In this document: piece by piece, positions 32,556-39,683 of the stretch | Layout of the letters: the number at the start of each line of letters is the position of its first letter | How positions within the stretch are numbered: position 1 is the first letter of the stretch | Source of the DNA: Candidatus Limivivens intestinipullorum | GTDB taxonomy: Bacteria > Bacillota > Clostridia > Lachnospirales > Lachnospiraceae | Direction of reading: 5' to 3' | NCBI GenBank assembly: GCA_018711185.1 | Contig: DVIQ01000023.1 | Location: forward strand, 1-64,000 | DNA: 64,000 nucleotides | Made by a program: the position numbers and the translations under genes | The notes under the pieces: model-generated | Database searches by the model: none | Told to the model about the DNA's origin: nothing | What the model saw: only the letters and a program-made list of their open reading frames with translations

Positions 32556-33131
32556 TCACTCAGCCGCAGCCTTATCCCCATGACTGTCAAGATAGGCCCT
32601 GCGGCCTTCCTTGTATAAATTTCTTCCTTCGCTGTCAATAATCACCACCAGAGGCATATCTTCCACGTACAGCTTTCTGAGCGCCTCCGCTCCCAGATCT
32701 TCATAAGCAATCAGCTCACACTTTTTAATGCACTTTGCCAAAAGCGCGCCGGCGCCGCCGATGGCCCCGAAGTATACGCCGCCGTATTTCTTCATGGCCT
32801 CCACCACTTCCGGAAGCCGCTCTCCCTTGCCGATCATGCCCCTGGCGCCAACGGACATCATCGTTGGAGCGTAAGCGTCCATCCTGCCGCTGGTGGTGGG
32901 GCCCGCGGAGCCGATCACCTGCCCCGGCTTTGCCGGCGTGGGACCCACGTAATAAATGGTGGCGTCCGTAGGATCAAAGGGCAGCTCCTCTCCTCTGGCC
33001 AGGGCCTCGCACATGCGCTTATGGCCGGCGTCCCTGGATGTGTAAATGGTTCCCGTAAGGTAAACGGAATCGCCCGCGTGAAGGCTGCGAGCCTTTTCCT
33101 CCGTAAGGGGCAGCGTTATGTGTTTTTCCAT
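32556..33131 (-). CDS. Class I fumarate hydratase, beta subunit (C-terminal half)
   Basis: Beta subunit of the heterodimeric, oxygen-sensitive 4Fe-4S hydro-lyase that interconverts fumarate and malate (tartrate dehydratase is the close alternative). The 191-aa protein carries GPTTSGRMDAYAPTMMSVGA and RGMIGKGE, family signatures of the beta/swivel domain, and VLxxDYExFG-type features are replaced here by AYEDLGAEALRKL. RBS GGAGGTGATCTGAA overlaps the end of the alpha gene, whose stop is 1 bp upstream. Confidence 0.9.
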   Translation of the reverse strand: MEKHITLPLTEEKARSLHAGDSVYLTGTIYTSRDAGHKRMCEALARGEELPFDPTDATIYYVGPTPAKPGQVIGSAGPTTSGRMDAYAPTMMSVGARGMIGKGERLPEVVEAMKKYGGVYFGAIGGAGALLAKCIKKCELIAYEDLGAEALRKLYVEDMPLVVIIDSEGRNLYKEGRRAYLDSHGDKAAAE

Positions 33132-33132
33132 T

Positions 33133-33975
33133 TCAGATCACCTCCGTTTTGTGACGTGTCACGTGACAGTTGATATTTATGGCGCAGGGCATCCCCGCGA
33201 TGTGGGTGGGCATCGTCTCGATATTCAGTCCGATGGCCGTGGTCCGTCCTCCAAAGCCCTGGGGGCCGATTCCCAGTTGATTGACCTTTTCCAGCATTTC
33301 CTTTTCCAGATCCGCGTAGAAAGGATCCGGATTTTGGCTTCCCAGGGGACGCATCAGGGCTTTTTTCGCCAGCAGCGCCGCTTTGTCAAAGGTTCCGCCG
33401 ATTCCCACGCCCACAACCATAGGCGGGCAGGGATTGGGTCCCGCGTTCTCCACGGTTTCCAGTATGAAGTCCTTGATCCCCTCAAGGCCGGCAGAGGGCT
33501 TGAACATCCGGATCGCGCTCATATTTTCGCTTCCAAAACCCTTGGGTCCCACCGTAATCTTCATCTGCTCTCCCGGCACGATCTCCGTATACAGCACCGC
33601 CGGGGTATTGTCTCCGGTATTTCCACGGCGCACCGGGTCCCGTACCACGGATTTGCGCAGATACCCCTTCTGGTATCCTCTGCGGACGCCTTCGTCTACC
33701 GCTTCCCGCAGGTCGCCCCCCACGATATGCACGTCCTGGCCGATTTCCAGGAATACGCAGGCCATTCCCGTGTCCTGGCAGATGGGCACGCACTGCTCGT
33801 CGGCAATCTCAAAGTTTTCAATGATATTGTCCAGCACGCCCTTTGCGATGTCCCAATCCTCGCAGGCCCGGCAGCCTTTGATGGCCTCCTTTACATCCTC
33901 CGGCAGATGCTCATTTGCCTCGATACAGAGCCGTTCCACAGCGTCTGTTATCTGGCTTGCCTGAATCTCTCTCAT
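33133..33975 (-). CDS. Class I fumarate hydratase, alpha subunit (N-terminal half)
   Basis: Alpha subunit carrying the 4Fe-4S cluster. CQDTGMACVFLEIG supplies the first conserved cysteine; further family stretches are GGDLREAVDEGVRRGY, GNTGDNTPAVLYTEIV, GPKGFGSENMSAIRM and PPMVVGVGIGGTFDKAALL. Length is 280 aa, the family norm. I choose the ATG at 33975, preceded by GGAGGACAGGATT, instead of the track ATG at 33990, which lies inside the RBS. The pair supports a reductive or partial TCA branch in an anaerobe. Tartrate dehydratase cannot be excluded from sequence alone. Confidence 0.9.
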   Translation of the reverse strand: MREIQASQITDAVERLCIEANEHLPEDVKEAIKGCRACEDWDIAKGVLDNIIENFEIADEQCVPICQDTGMACVFLEIGQDVHIVGGDLREAVDEGVRRGYQKGYLRKSVVRDPVRRGNTGDNTPAVLYTEIVPGEQMKITVGPKGFGSENMSAIRMFKPSAGLEGIKDFILETVENAGPNPCPPMVVGVGIGGTFDKAALLAKKALMRPLGSQNPDPFYADLEKEMLEKVNQLGIGPQGFGGRTTAIGLNIETMPTHIAGMPCAININCHVTRHKTEVI

Positions 33976-34049
33976 AATCCTGTCCTCCATTTATCTATTC
34001 CGGCAAGGCTTTGCGTTTCGCGCGAAGCCTTCCGCCGTTTGCTCATTTG

Positions 34050-34095
34050 TTATGGTCTGCGCGGCATCTGCGCAGACCTGAACTAAGCTGTAACT
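34050..34095 (+). repeat. Dispersed palindromic repeat, family A, copy 8
   Basis: TTATGGTCTGC, GCGGCATCTGCGCAGACC and TGAACTAAGCTGTAAC. The end of the copy overlaps the stop codon (TAG) of the CcdA-TlpA fusion gene. Confidence 0.8.
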
Positions 34096-35579
34096 TCGCT
34101 TCCCTCTATCGTCTGCTGAATAATGCTTTCCATCATTTCCAGCGACAGGGAGCCGGTAATATAGCCGTATACCTTTCCCTCCGCGTTAATCATAAAGGTG
34201 GTGGGGAAGGAATAAATCCCGTAAGTGTTGAACTGTCCGTAATCCGTATCCATCAGCACCGGATAGGTGTAGCCGTTTTCTTCCAGAAACGCGGCGATTT
34301 CCTCCTCCGATCCCTCATCGCCCATCAGCGGGCCGGCCACTCCCAGAATCACCACCTCCGGATCTTCCTGGCTGCTGTAGCGCTCATACAGTTCCTGGAT
34401 GTAGGGCATCTCCATCCTGCACGGCTGGCACCAGGTAGCCCAGAAATTCAGGAAAACGGTCTTGCCCTTGTAATCCGACAGCGTATGCTCCTGCCCGAAT
34501 TGATCATACAGGGTAAAGTCCGGGGCGTCCGGCAGGACACGTTCGGTTTCCGTCTGCTCCCCGCTGCTCTCCTGGCTGTCCTTGGCAGCGTCACTTTCCG
34601 GCTCCTCTTCGCCGTCTTCCGCAGCGCCGTTTTCCGGCTCCTCTTCGCCGTCTTCCGCAGCGCCGCTTTGCGATTCATCCGTTTCCTTCTCCGCTTCCTG
34701 CGTTTCCTGGGCTTTTTCCGTCTCGCTTTCCTCCGCTGCCTCGGAGGCGCCTTCTGTCTGCGTTTCCTGACTTTCCTCGCCGCCGGGCGCGCCCTCTGTC
34801 TGCGGCGGCTCCGATTCGCCCGTGCCGCCGGACGCCCCGCTCTCAGAAGTGTTTCCCGCAAGTCCCGCGGACATGCGATCCATCTGGCCGCTGAACATCA
34901 GCACACCGATGATCAGCAGCAAAATACCGCCGATCTTCACCGTATATTTTACCACATTTCCATGGGTCCGGAAAAACGAAAGCAGCGAAGACGCGAAAAA
35001 TCCCACTGCCAGAAACGGCAGCACAAAACCCGCCGTATAAACGCCGATCAGGACAAAACCGAGCACCCTCGTTTCCGCCGCTGCCGCCATAATCAGCACA
35101 CTGGTCAGCGCAGGACCTACACAGGGCGTCCAGGCAAAGCTGAAGGTAAAGCCCATGAGAAAGGCCGTGAGGGGCGACATCGCCATGGTATCCAGATGCA
35201 AAGGGAGTCTTCGCTCTTTTCCCAAAAATCCGGGGCTTCCAAATACACCGAGCTGATAAAGCCCAAAGGCAAAAATCAGTACGCCTCCGACCCTGACAAG
35301 CACGGTCCGGAAGCTGTCGAGCAGGCTGCCCAGGGCCGATATTCCAAGGCCCATCACAAAAAACGCGCCGCTGATGCCAATAACAAAGAATACGGTATGA
35401 AGCAAAACCCGCTTCCGGTCATAAGAAATTCGTCCATCCTCGCCTCTTCTCGCCGTTCCCCCTGACAAATAACCGATATAGAGGGGCAGCAAAGGCAGGA
35501 CGCAGGGTGAGAAAAAGCTGAGAATCCCCTGCAGAAATACGGCTGCTGCCGATATATTCACTTCCAGTGAAAAGCCCAT
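34083..35579 (-). CDS. CcdA-thioredoxin (TlpA-like) fusion protein
   Basis: Natural fusion of an electron-carrying membrane protein with an extracellular thioredoxin. Residues 1-235 form a CcdA/DsbD-like six-helix domain (GILSFFSPCVLPLLPLYIGYL, FTFSFAWTPCVGPALTS with the paired cysteines). Residues about 245-360 are a very acidic linker that includes an exact EDGEEEPE repeat. Residues about 365-498 form a TlpA/ResA domain with the redox motif FWATWCQPCRMEMPYI. It probably moves reducing power from cytoplasmic thioredoxin to its own tethered outside domain. Usually these are separate genes. RBS GGAGGCGTT. The TAG stop comes from a family A repeat. Confidence 0.9.
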   Translation of the reverse strand: MGFSLEVNISAAAVFLQGILSFFSPCVLPLLPLYIGYLSGGTARRGEDGRISYDRKRVLLHTVFFVIGISGAFFVMGLGISALGSLLDSFRTVLVRVGGVLIFAFGLYQLGVFGSPGFLGKERRLPLHLDTMAMSPLTAFLMGFTFSFAWTPCVGPALTSVLIMAAAAETRVLGFVLIGVYTAGFVLPFLAVGFFASSLLSFFRTHGNVVKYTVKIGGILLLIIGVLMFSGQMDRMSAGLAGNTSESGASGGTGESEPPQTEGAPGGEESQETQTEGASEAAEESETEKAQETQEAEKETDESQSGAAEDGEEEPENGAAEDGEEEPESDAAKDSQESSGEQTETERVLPDAPDFTLYDQFGQEHTLSDYKGKTVFLNFWATWCQPCRMEMPYIQELYERYSSQEDPEVVILGVAGPLMGDEGSEEEIAAFLEENGYTYPVLMDTDYGQFNTYGIYSFPTTFMINAEGKVYGYITGSLSLEMMESIIQQTIEGSEVTA

Positions 35580-35698
35580 AACGCCTCCTGCTGTTTTTCA
35601 TGTCCGCCGGTCTGGCGGCTTATTTACAAACTATGCCCACTGTCCGTTCTCCGGGCAGTAAAAGATACACGCGTCCTCCTGACTGGGGCGCGGAAATA

Positions 35699-35740
35699 GA
35701 ATGCGGCAGCGGCGCATACCTGCCCGCCGCTGCCGCGTTC
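35699..35740 (-). terminator. GC-rich hairpin after the hemerythrin gene
   Basis: GAACGCGGCAGCGGCG / CGCCGCTGCCGCATTC, a 16-bp stem with one mismatch and a 10-nt loop, starting 16 bp past the stop on the minus strand, followed by TATTTCC. Stable, but the T-run is weak. Confidence 0.65.
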
Positions 35741-35756
35741 TTTCGTAAAATCCACT

Positions 35757-36158
35757 TTATCCTCTGATAAACTCCGCGATCTGCTTGTCCCATACCTGGA
35801 TATGGTTCAGAAGCCAGTCAACTACATTTTTCTTTACCGCTTCCACAAAAGCCTCGGAGGGGCCTTCCTCCTCTTCCAGCATCTCGCGCAGCTCGTCCAC
35901 CGCTTTCACGAACTTCGCGTGCTGGGCCTTATGGGCGTCCAGAAGCGGATACCCGCATTCCTCCTGGAGCTTTTCTTCCGCTTTAAAGTGGAAATCCGTA
36001 TAATCCATCAGAAAATCCAGCGTCTGAATCGCCACATTTTTCTCCTTGCCCACGGAACATTCCACGGTAAGCTTATTCACGCGGTCAATCAGCTCCTTAT
36101 GCTGTGTATCGATTAATTCATTTCCTGTTGCCAAAGACTGGTCAAACACAATGCTCAT
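35757..36158 (-). CDS. Bacteriohemerythrin
   Basis: Small soluble O2-binding di-iron protein (133 aa). All seven metal ligands of the hemerythrin fold are in place: His20, His57 and Glu61 (HFKAE), His76 and His80 (HKAQH), His119 and Asp124 (HIQVWD). In anaerobes such proteins are thought to scavenge or sense oxygen. It is a single domain with no output module, so scavenging or delivery is more likely than sensing. RBS AGGAGGTAACAGT. It has its own promoter and hairpin terminator, so it is monocistronic. Confidence 0.93.
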   Translation of the reverse strand: MSIVFDQSLATGNELIDTQHKELIDRVNKLTVECSVGKEKNVAIQTLDFLMDYTDFHFKAEEKLQEECGYPLLDAHKAQHAKFVKAVDELREMLEEEEGPSEAFVEAVKKNVVDWLLNHIQVWDKQIAEFIRG

Positions 36159-36217
36159 ACTGTTACCTCCTGACTGTTTTCCGGGCCCGGTCCGGTCCCA
36201 TAGTTTCTCTCTGGTTA

Positions 36218-36246
36218 ATCATAGCAGACTCTTTCTCAAAATACAA
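36218..36246 (-). promoter_or_regulatory. Hemerythrin gene promoter
   Basis: TTGTAT, a 17-bp spacer and TATGAT on the minus strand, about 60 bp before the start codon. Confidence 0.7.
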
Positions 36247-36276
36247 CTGTTACCCGCAAAATCCGTCTAAAATCGT

Positions 36277-36313
36277 GTTACTATTCACGGCCCTCCGGTC
36301 CGTGAACAGCAAC
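36277..36313. repeat. 37-bp palindromic repeat, family B, copy 1
   Basis: GTTACTATTCACGG ... CCGTGAACAGCAAC. The arms pair with two mismatches. The same 37-bp element occurs at 46337 with 31 of 37 positions identical. It is followed by a GCGGATTC/GAATCCGC hairpin and a CCTGAATCATG stretch that resembles the start of family A. Confidence 0.75.
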
Positions 36314-36366
36314 ATCGCGGATTCATTGAAAATTCGCTTCGCGAATGGAATCCGCTCACGCCTGAA

Positions 36367-36756
36367 TCATGTCCCTGCGCCGCGGGCTGCCGGTTCGCCC
36401 GCGGATGCGCGTGCCCGGCCGATCTGCCGCAGCTTTTCCGCCACAGAGGGATACCGCCTCATATCCATATGCGGAATGGCTGACGCCGCAGTCATAATCT
36501 CCAGAAAATCCTCCACGGCCCCGAACTGCACGTATTCCATCACGTCCAGAATCTCATCGATTTCCTTCAGAATACCCCGGTTCAGCAGCAGAAGCCGCGC
36601 GCCCTCCAGGGACGCGTTCCCAAGGGAGACGATCCGTTCCCGGTCCATATCGGGATACAGGCCGATCGTCACCGCCGATTCCTTATCAATGTGAGTTCCA
36701 AAGGCCCCCGCCACTTGACACTCCCCACAGCTAAAGCAGGGGGATTCTTGCTTCAA
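36367..36756 (-). pseudogene. C-terminal fragment of a RACo-like (DUF4445) ASKHA ATPase, fused to an IS end
   Basis: Matches only the end of the corrinoid-protein activator family RACo: GAFGTHIDKESAVTIGLYPD, then VSLGNASLEGARLLLLN and EYVQFGAV, and a FLEIMTAASAIPH tail. The N-terminal ferredoxin and ATPase lobes are missing. The first 14 residues (MKQESPCFSCGECQ) are a translation of the IS605 right end, so the apparent start codon lies in the insertion element. No RBS of quality is present. RACo proteins reactivate corrinoid methyl-carriers, so this is a relic of a B12-dependent methyltransfer gene. The stop codon again sits in a repeat-like TGATTCAGG motif. Confidence 0.75.
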
Positions 36757-37030
36757 CCACTACTGCACTGGCTGATACCTTACGGTATCGCAATGTCTTA
36801 CACAGTGTCCACAAGCTAGATTATACTGTTCCCGTATGCCCTACGGTGCAGTTTATGTATCTTTATGCTGACTGCATTTGCAGTCCTTTATTCAAAATAT
36901 TTCTGCTTGCATTGGTATCACGATTATGCACTGCATGGCAAACCGGACACTCCCATACGCGGATTGCAAGATTTTTTACCAATGGATTTTTATGCCCACA
37001 GCGTGAACAAGTCTGACTGCTTGGATACAT
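36716..37030 (-). mobile_element. IS200/IS605-family remnant (tnpB 3' end plus right end)
   Basis: The minus strand holds the last part of tnpB followed by about 145 bp of non-coding sequence. That sequence contains a GATACCGTAAGGTATC hairpin and ends in CCCC...CTTTAGCTGTGGGG and GAGTGTCAA, the hairpin-and-end layout of IS605 right ends. No tnpA, no left end and no tnpB 5' part are found, so it is immobile. The non-coding part corresponds to where the omega RNA scaffold lies in intact elements. Its flanks are two different truncated genes, which means that sequence on one or both sides was lost. Confidence 0.75.
36863..37029 (-). pseudogene. TnpB C-terminal zinc-finger fragment
   Basis: Not in the ORF track because it is short. 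The minus-strand frame reads YPSSQTCSRCGHKN, then WECPVCHAVHNRDTNASRN, ending LNKGLQMQSA and TAA. The two CxxC pairs and the HNRDxNAxxN motif are the C-terminal zinc finger and the last catalytic Asp region of TnpB/Fanzor-type RNA-guided nucleases. Only about 55 codons remain. Confidence 0.85.
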
Positions 37031-37530
37031 CCGGCTGCCTCCTCCCGGCTTTCAAAACGCAGGTCTCTTCCTGTAAGATAGTACACCGCGTCATTCCATT
37101 CCCAGAGGCTGTACTGCCTGGGATCCAGCTTTCCCACAGCCCGCCTGATTCGGGAACGCATGCCCGGCCGGTGCAGATCCGACAGAAAACAGCAGCCTGT
37201 CAGCCGCCCAATCGCTTCCAGCAGGCCCTCCTCCGACGCTTTCCTTCCTGTACCCGTTCGCGCGTTCTCCTCTTTTAACCGCCTCTTTAAACCGTTTCCC
37301 TCCCGGAAAACCACACGGTATCCCGGTGTTTTTGGCGTCCGGGGCGACCCCTCCTGCACGTTTCCCGCGCGCGGTTTTACCCGGAATACACCCAGCGTCT
37401 CCCCAAGGTCTACGGTATTTCCGGCAGCCAGTTCCTCTGCGATCCCCTCCAAAAAACTTTTTACAACGGAATCAATTACCGGTTCCTCATAACCGGTTTC
37501 CCTGCAGCAATACTGCAGCAGCCTGTCCAT
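36976..37530 (-). CDS. HU/IHF-like DNA-binding protein, C-terminus truncated by the IS
   Basis: Starts MDRLLQYCCRETGYEEPVI at 37530 (RBS AAGGTGGGG); the track start 95 codons upstream has no homology. Residues about 1-90 fit an HU-like layout: helical front, then GNTVDLGETLGVFRVKPRAG, PRTPKTPGYRVVFREG and LKRRLKEEN. Residues 90-160 are a further domain I do not recognise, with DLHRPGMRSRIRRAVG. The last approximately 17 residues (CIQAVRLVHAVGIKIHW) are an out-of-frame reading of tnpB, so the original end is lost. Probably non-functional or altered. HU-like proteins bend DNA. Neighbouring serine recombinase raises the possibility of a recombination accessory factor. Confidence 0.55.
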   Translation of the reverse strand: MDRLLQYCCRETGYEEPVIDSVVKSFLEGIAEELAAGNTVDLGETLGVFRVKPRAGNVQEGSPRTPKTPGYRVVFREGNGLKRRLKEENARTGTGRKASEEGLLEAIGRLTGCCFLSDLHRPGMRSRIRRAVGKLDPRQYSLWEWNDAVYYLTGRDLRFESREEAAGCIQAVRLVHAVGIKIHW

Positions 37531-37774
37531 GTAATCCCCACCTTCTCCTGGCTGCGCCCGATAAAGCAGACATTTTCGTTCCGGTGTGCTAAAATAAACT
37601 GGTACAGATCTACCTATGTAGGATCTTTCGCGTTTCAGAATTGCTGCGCGTTTACAACAAAAGAAACGGCTGTGACTGTATAAAGCTTCATGAAAATTTT
37701 GGAGAAAAGAACGACTGATATTTCCTACCTTTTCCTGTTTGGCAGGCAGCCGACAGAATTTATATCGAAGTGTT
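37531..37774 (-). other. Spacer between recombinase and HU-like gene
   Basis: 244 bp. It contains AGATCTACCTATGTAGGATCT, whose outer five bases pair, and this might be a recombinase site, although only weakly symmetric. No gene or terminator is clear. Confidence 0.3.
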
Positions 37775-38371
37775 TTATTTCCCATGAACCCAGCGAAGAA
37801 AGGTATCCTGGGCAATTCCCAGCCGCAGAGCCGCGTCCCGTGATGTGATCTCCCGGCACTCCCACCGCTCTTTCAGCAGCCAGAACTCCTCCGGCACATC
37901 CAGCCTGGGCCTTCCAAAGCGTACCCCGCGCTGCCGGGCAGCGGCAATGCCCTCCCTCTGGCGCTGACGGATATTTTCCCGTTCCGTCTGCGCCACATAA
38001 GAGAGAATCTGCAGAACCAGATCCGCCACAAACGTCCCGGTCAGATTTTTCCCGGTCTGTCTGGTATACAGAAGCGGCATATCCAGCACAACAATGTCCG
38101 CGCGCTTTTCCTTCGTGATAATCCTCCACTGATCCAAAATCTCCTCGTAGTCCCGCCCCATCCGGTCGATGGACTTTACCACCAGAACGTCTCCCGCTCT
38201 CAATTTCTTCATCAGTTCCTGATACCTGGGTCTGTTAAAATCCTTCCCGCTGAGCTTATCCGTAAAAATATTGCGCTCCGGAACGGGAAATCCGCGAAGA
38301 GCAATCAACTGCCGTTCCTCGCACTGTTCTTTGGTGGAAACGCGGGCATAGCCGTAAATTTTTGCTTTCAT
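37775..38371 (-). CDS. Serine recombinase, resolvase/invertase type
   Basis: Small serine recombinase of 198 aa. YGYARVSTKEQ holds the nucleophile Ser12; DKLSGKDFNRPRYQELM and VKSIDRMGRDYEEI hold the conserved arginines; the long E helix (TERENIRQRQREGIAAARQRG) is followed by VRFGRPR and a C-terminal helix-turn-helix (SRDAALRLGIAQDTFLRWV). Length and layout match resolvases and DNA invertases, not the large integrases. Strong RBS AAAGGAGGACCAACCA. No paired inverted crossover sites were found around it, so the role (element resolution versus inversion) is open. It adjoins an IS scar, which points to mobile DNA. Confidence 0.9.
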   Translation of the reverse strand: MKAKIYGYARVSTKEQCEERQLIALRGFPVPERNIFTDKLSGKDFNRPRYQELMKKLRAGDVLVVKSIDRMGRDYEEILDQWRIITKEKRADIVVLDMPLLYTRQTGKNLTGTFVADLVLQILSYVAQTERENIRQRQREGIAAARQRGVRFGRPRLDVPEEFWLLKERWECREITSRDAALRLGIAQDTFLRWVHGK

Positions 38372-38436
38372 TGGTTGGTCCTCCTTTCGGCTTTGTAAAT
38401 GCCTCCAGGATTATTTTACCCAAAACGGATAAAAGT

Positions 38437-39291
38437 TCAGACCAAATCATCCAGCGGCCCTTCCTCCTTCTCATACAAAAACCGCTCCGGCAGGCTGATA
38501 TGGAACCTGGGTTCCAGGGCACGGAAATTATCCGGGGTGATGGTCTGCCGCTTCATATGACTCATGGAGAGCACCTTCACTAAAATTTCCGCGGACTTCT
38601 CCACCGTATGCATCAGTCCGAAAGTCAGGTCAAAATCCTCCCCTGAGCAGAACATCCCGTGATGGGCCCAGATCACCACGTCGTATTTCTCCATGAGTTT
38701 GCTGGTCTCTATGGCAATCTGCTCTCCGCCGGGAACCATCCAGCCGATGACGCCGACGCCGTCCGGGAATACCACCGGGCATTCCGTGGCCATCTCCCAG
38801 AGCTCCCTGGTAAAGACCTCGTCCTTCAGCGGAAGCACAAAGGTAAGGGCGATGGTATTCGTGGTGTGCGCGTGATAGATCACCCGGTGGCGCCCGTCCG
38901 TCACCCGCTTCTTCACCTCATGGTTCATCAAGTGGGCCGGCAGTTCGCTGGTGGGAACGCCGCCTTCCACCAATCCCCAGCGGATGCGGTAATTTTCCCC
39001 CTTCTCATCCAGTTCGATAATCGCCAGACAGGCCTCCGGGTCCACAATGATATTCCGGAAATATTTTCCACTTCCCGTCACCAGGAAAAATTCTCCCCCA
39101 AGCCCCGGCACATGGGCGCCGATGGGCTGCCAGTCCTCATTGTTCATAAGGCGGGGACGGATGCTCTCCACTTCCTCCGGTTTCAGGCGGTAGGATAAGT
39201 TTCCGCCGTTCCGCTCATGCCAGCCCTGATGATAGCCGTCGTCCGCCATTTTGATAAAACCCTTGACAAATTTTGAATCCAAAATTTTCAT
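38437..39291 (-). CDS. rhaD: Rhamnulose-1-phosphate aldolase
   Basis: Class II (zinc) aldolase that splits L-rhamnulose 1-phosphate to dihydroxyacetone phosphate and L-lactaldehyde. The 284-aa protein resembles RhaD throughout: WHERNGGNLSYRLKPEE near the front, FLVTGSGKYFRNI, GGVPTSELPAHLMNHEV, and the zinc-binding IYHAHTTNTIALTFVL with the first His pair, then WAHHGMFCSGEDFDL. No other rhamnose gene (rhaA, rhaB, regulator) is next to it. Lactaldehyde from this step is a common source of 1,2-propanediol, which is the substrate of Pdu-type microcompartments, and pduB and pduL relatives are in this window; that link is inference. Confidence 0.92.
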   Translation of the reverse strand: MKILDSKFVKGFIKMADDGYHQGWHERNGGNLSYRLKPEEVESIRPRLMNNEDWQPIGAHVPGLGGEFFLVTGSGKYFRNIIVDPEACLAIIELDEKGENYRIRWGLVEGGVPTSELPAHLMNHEVKKRVTDGRHRVIYHAHTTNTIALTFVLPLKDEVFTRELWEMATECPVVFPDGVGVIGWMVPGGEQIAIETSKLMEKYDVVIWAHHGMFCSGEDFDLTFGLMHTVEKSAEILVKVLSMSHMKRQTITPDNFRALEPRFHISLPERFLYEKEEGPLDDLV

Positions 39292-39683
39292 AAATAAAAT
39301 CCCCCTCTTTCTTTCCTGCAGCCAGTTTCGCGCCTGTGCGTTCGCCTTTTCTCAGGCAAGCCGCGCCTGCCGTTTCCGTCAGGCCAAACACATGCCGCAA
39401 AGTATTGGCTTCATTGATTATTGTTGTTTCTATTTGTTTTTCTTTGTTTCTTCTTTATTATAACAGATTATAAGAAAAAATCAATCATAAAACAACAAAA
39501 ATTACGTCCCAAGTTGAGACGGATTTCGTAAATACAGGTATACAAAAGGCGGGACGAATCAAACCGTCCCGCCTCGTCCCACAGATATATCTGCATGAGG
39601 CTTTGCAAAAACTGATGTTCCCGTTCATGCCGGGCAGTAGATTGAGGGCAAACCACAGTCCGTACTGCTCTGGCCCCTTCGTT
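39292..39683 (-). other. Spacer upstream of rhaD
   Basis: About 390 bp. AT-rich near 39420-39490, where the rhaD promoter is expected, with a terminator for the AI-2E family gene at 39544-39573. No gene seen. Confidence 0.4.
39544..39573 (-). terminator. Terminator after the AI-2E family transporter
   Basis: GGCGGGACG, loop, CGTCCCGCC, then TTTTG on the minus strand. The 9-bp GC-rich stem lies 110 bp past the stop. Confidence 0.7.

Noticed and set aside
34448-34861. 137-aa very basic ORF
   Set aside because: Frame shadow of the acidic linker in the same gene; not a real histone-like protein.
34011-35465. 484-aa plus-strand ORF
   Set aside because: Antisense to the CcdA-TlpA fusion; its Arg/Leu-rich middle is the complement of the acidic linker.
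37531-37774. Invertible promoter for the recombinase
   Set aside because: Only one weakly symmetric site and no inverted partner.
37531-37815. Upstream extension of the HU-like ORF overlapping the recombinase
   Set aside because: No homology, no RBS; the ATG at 37530 has a good RBS and starts the recognisable domain.
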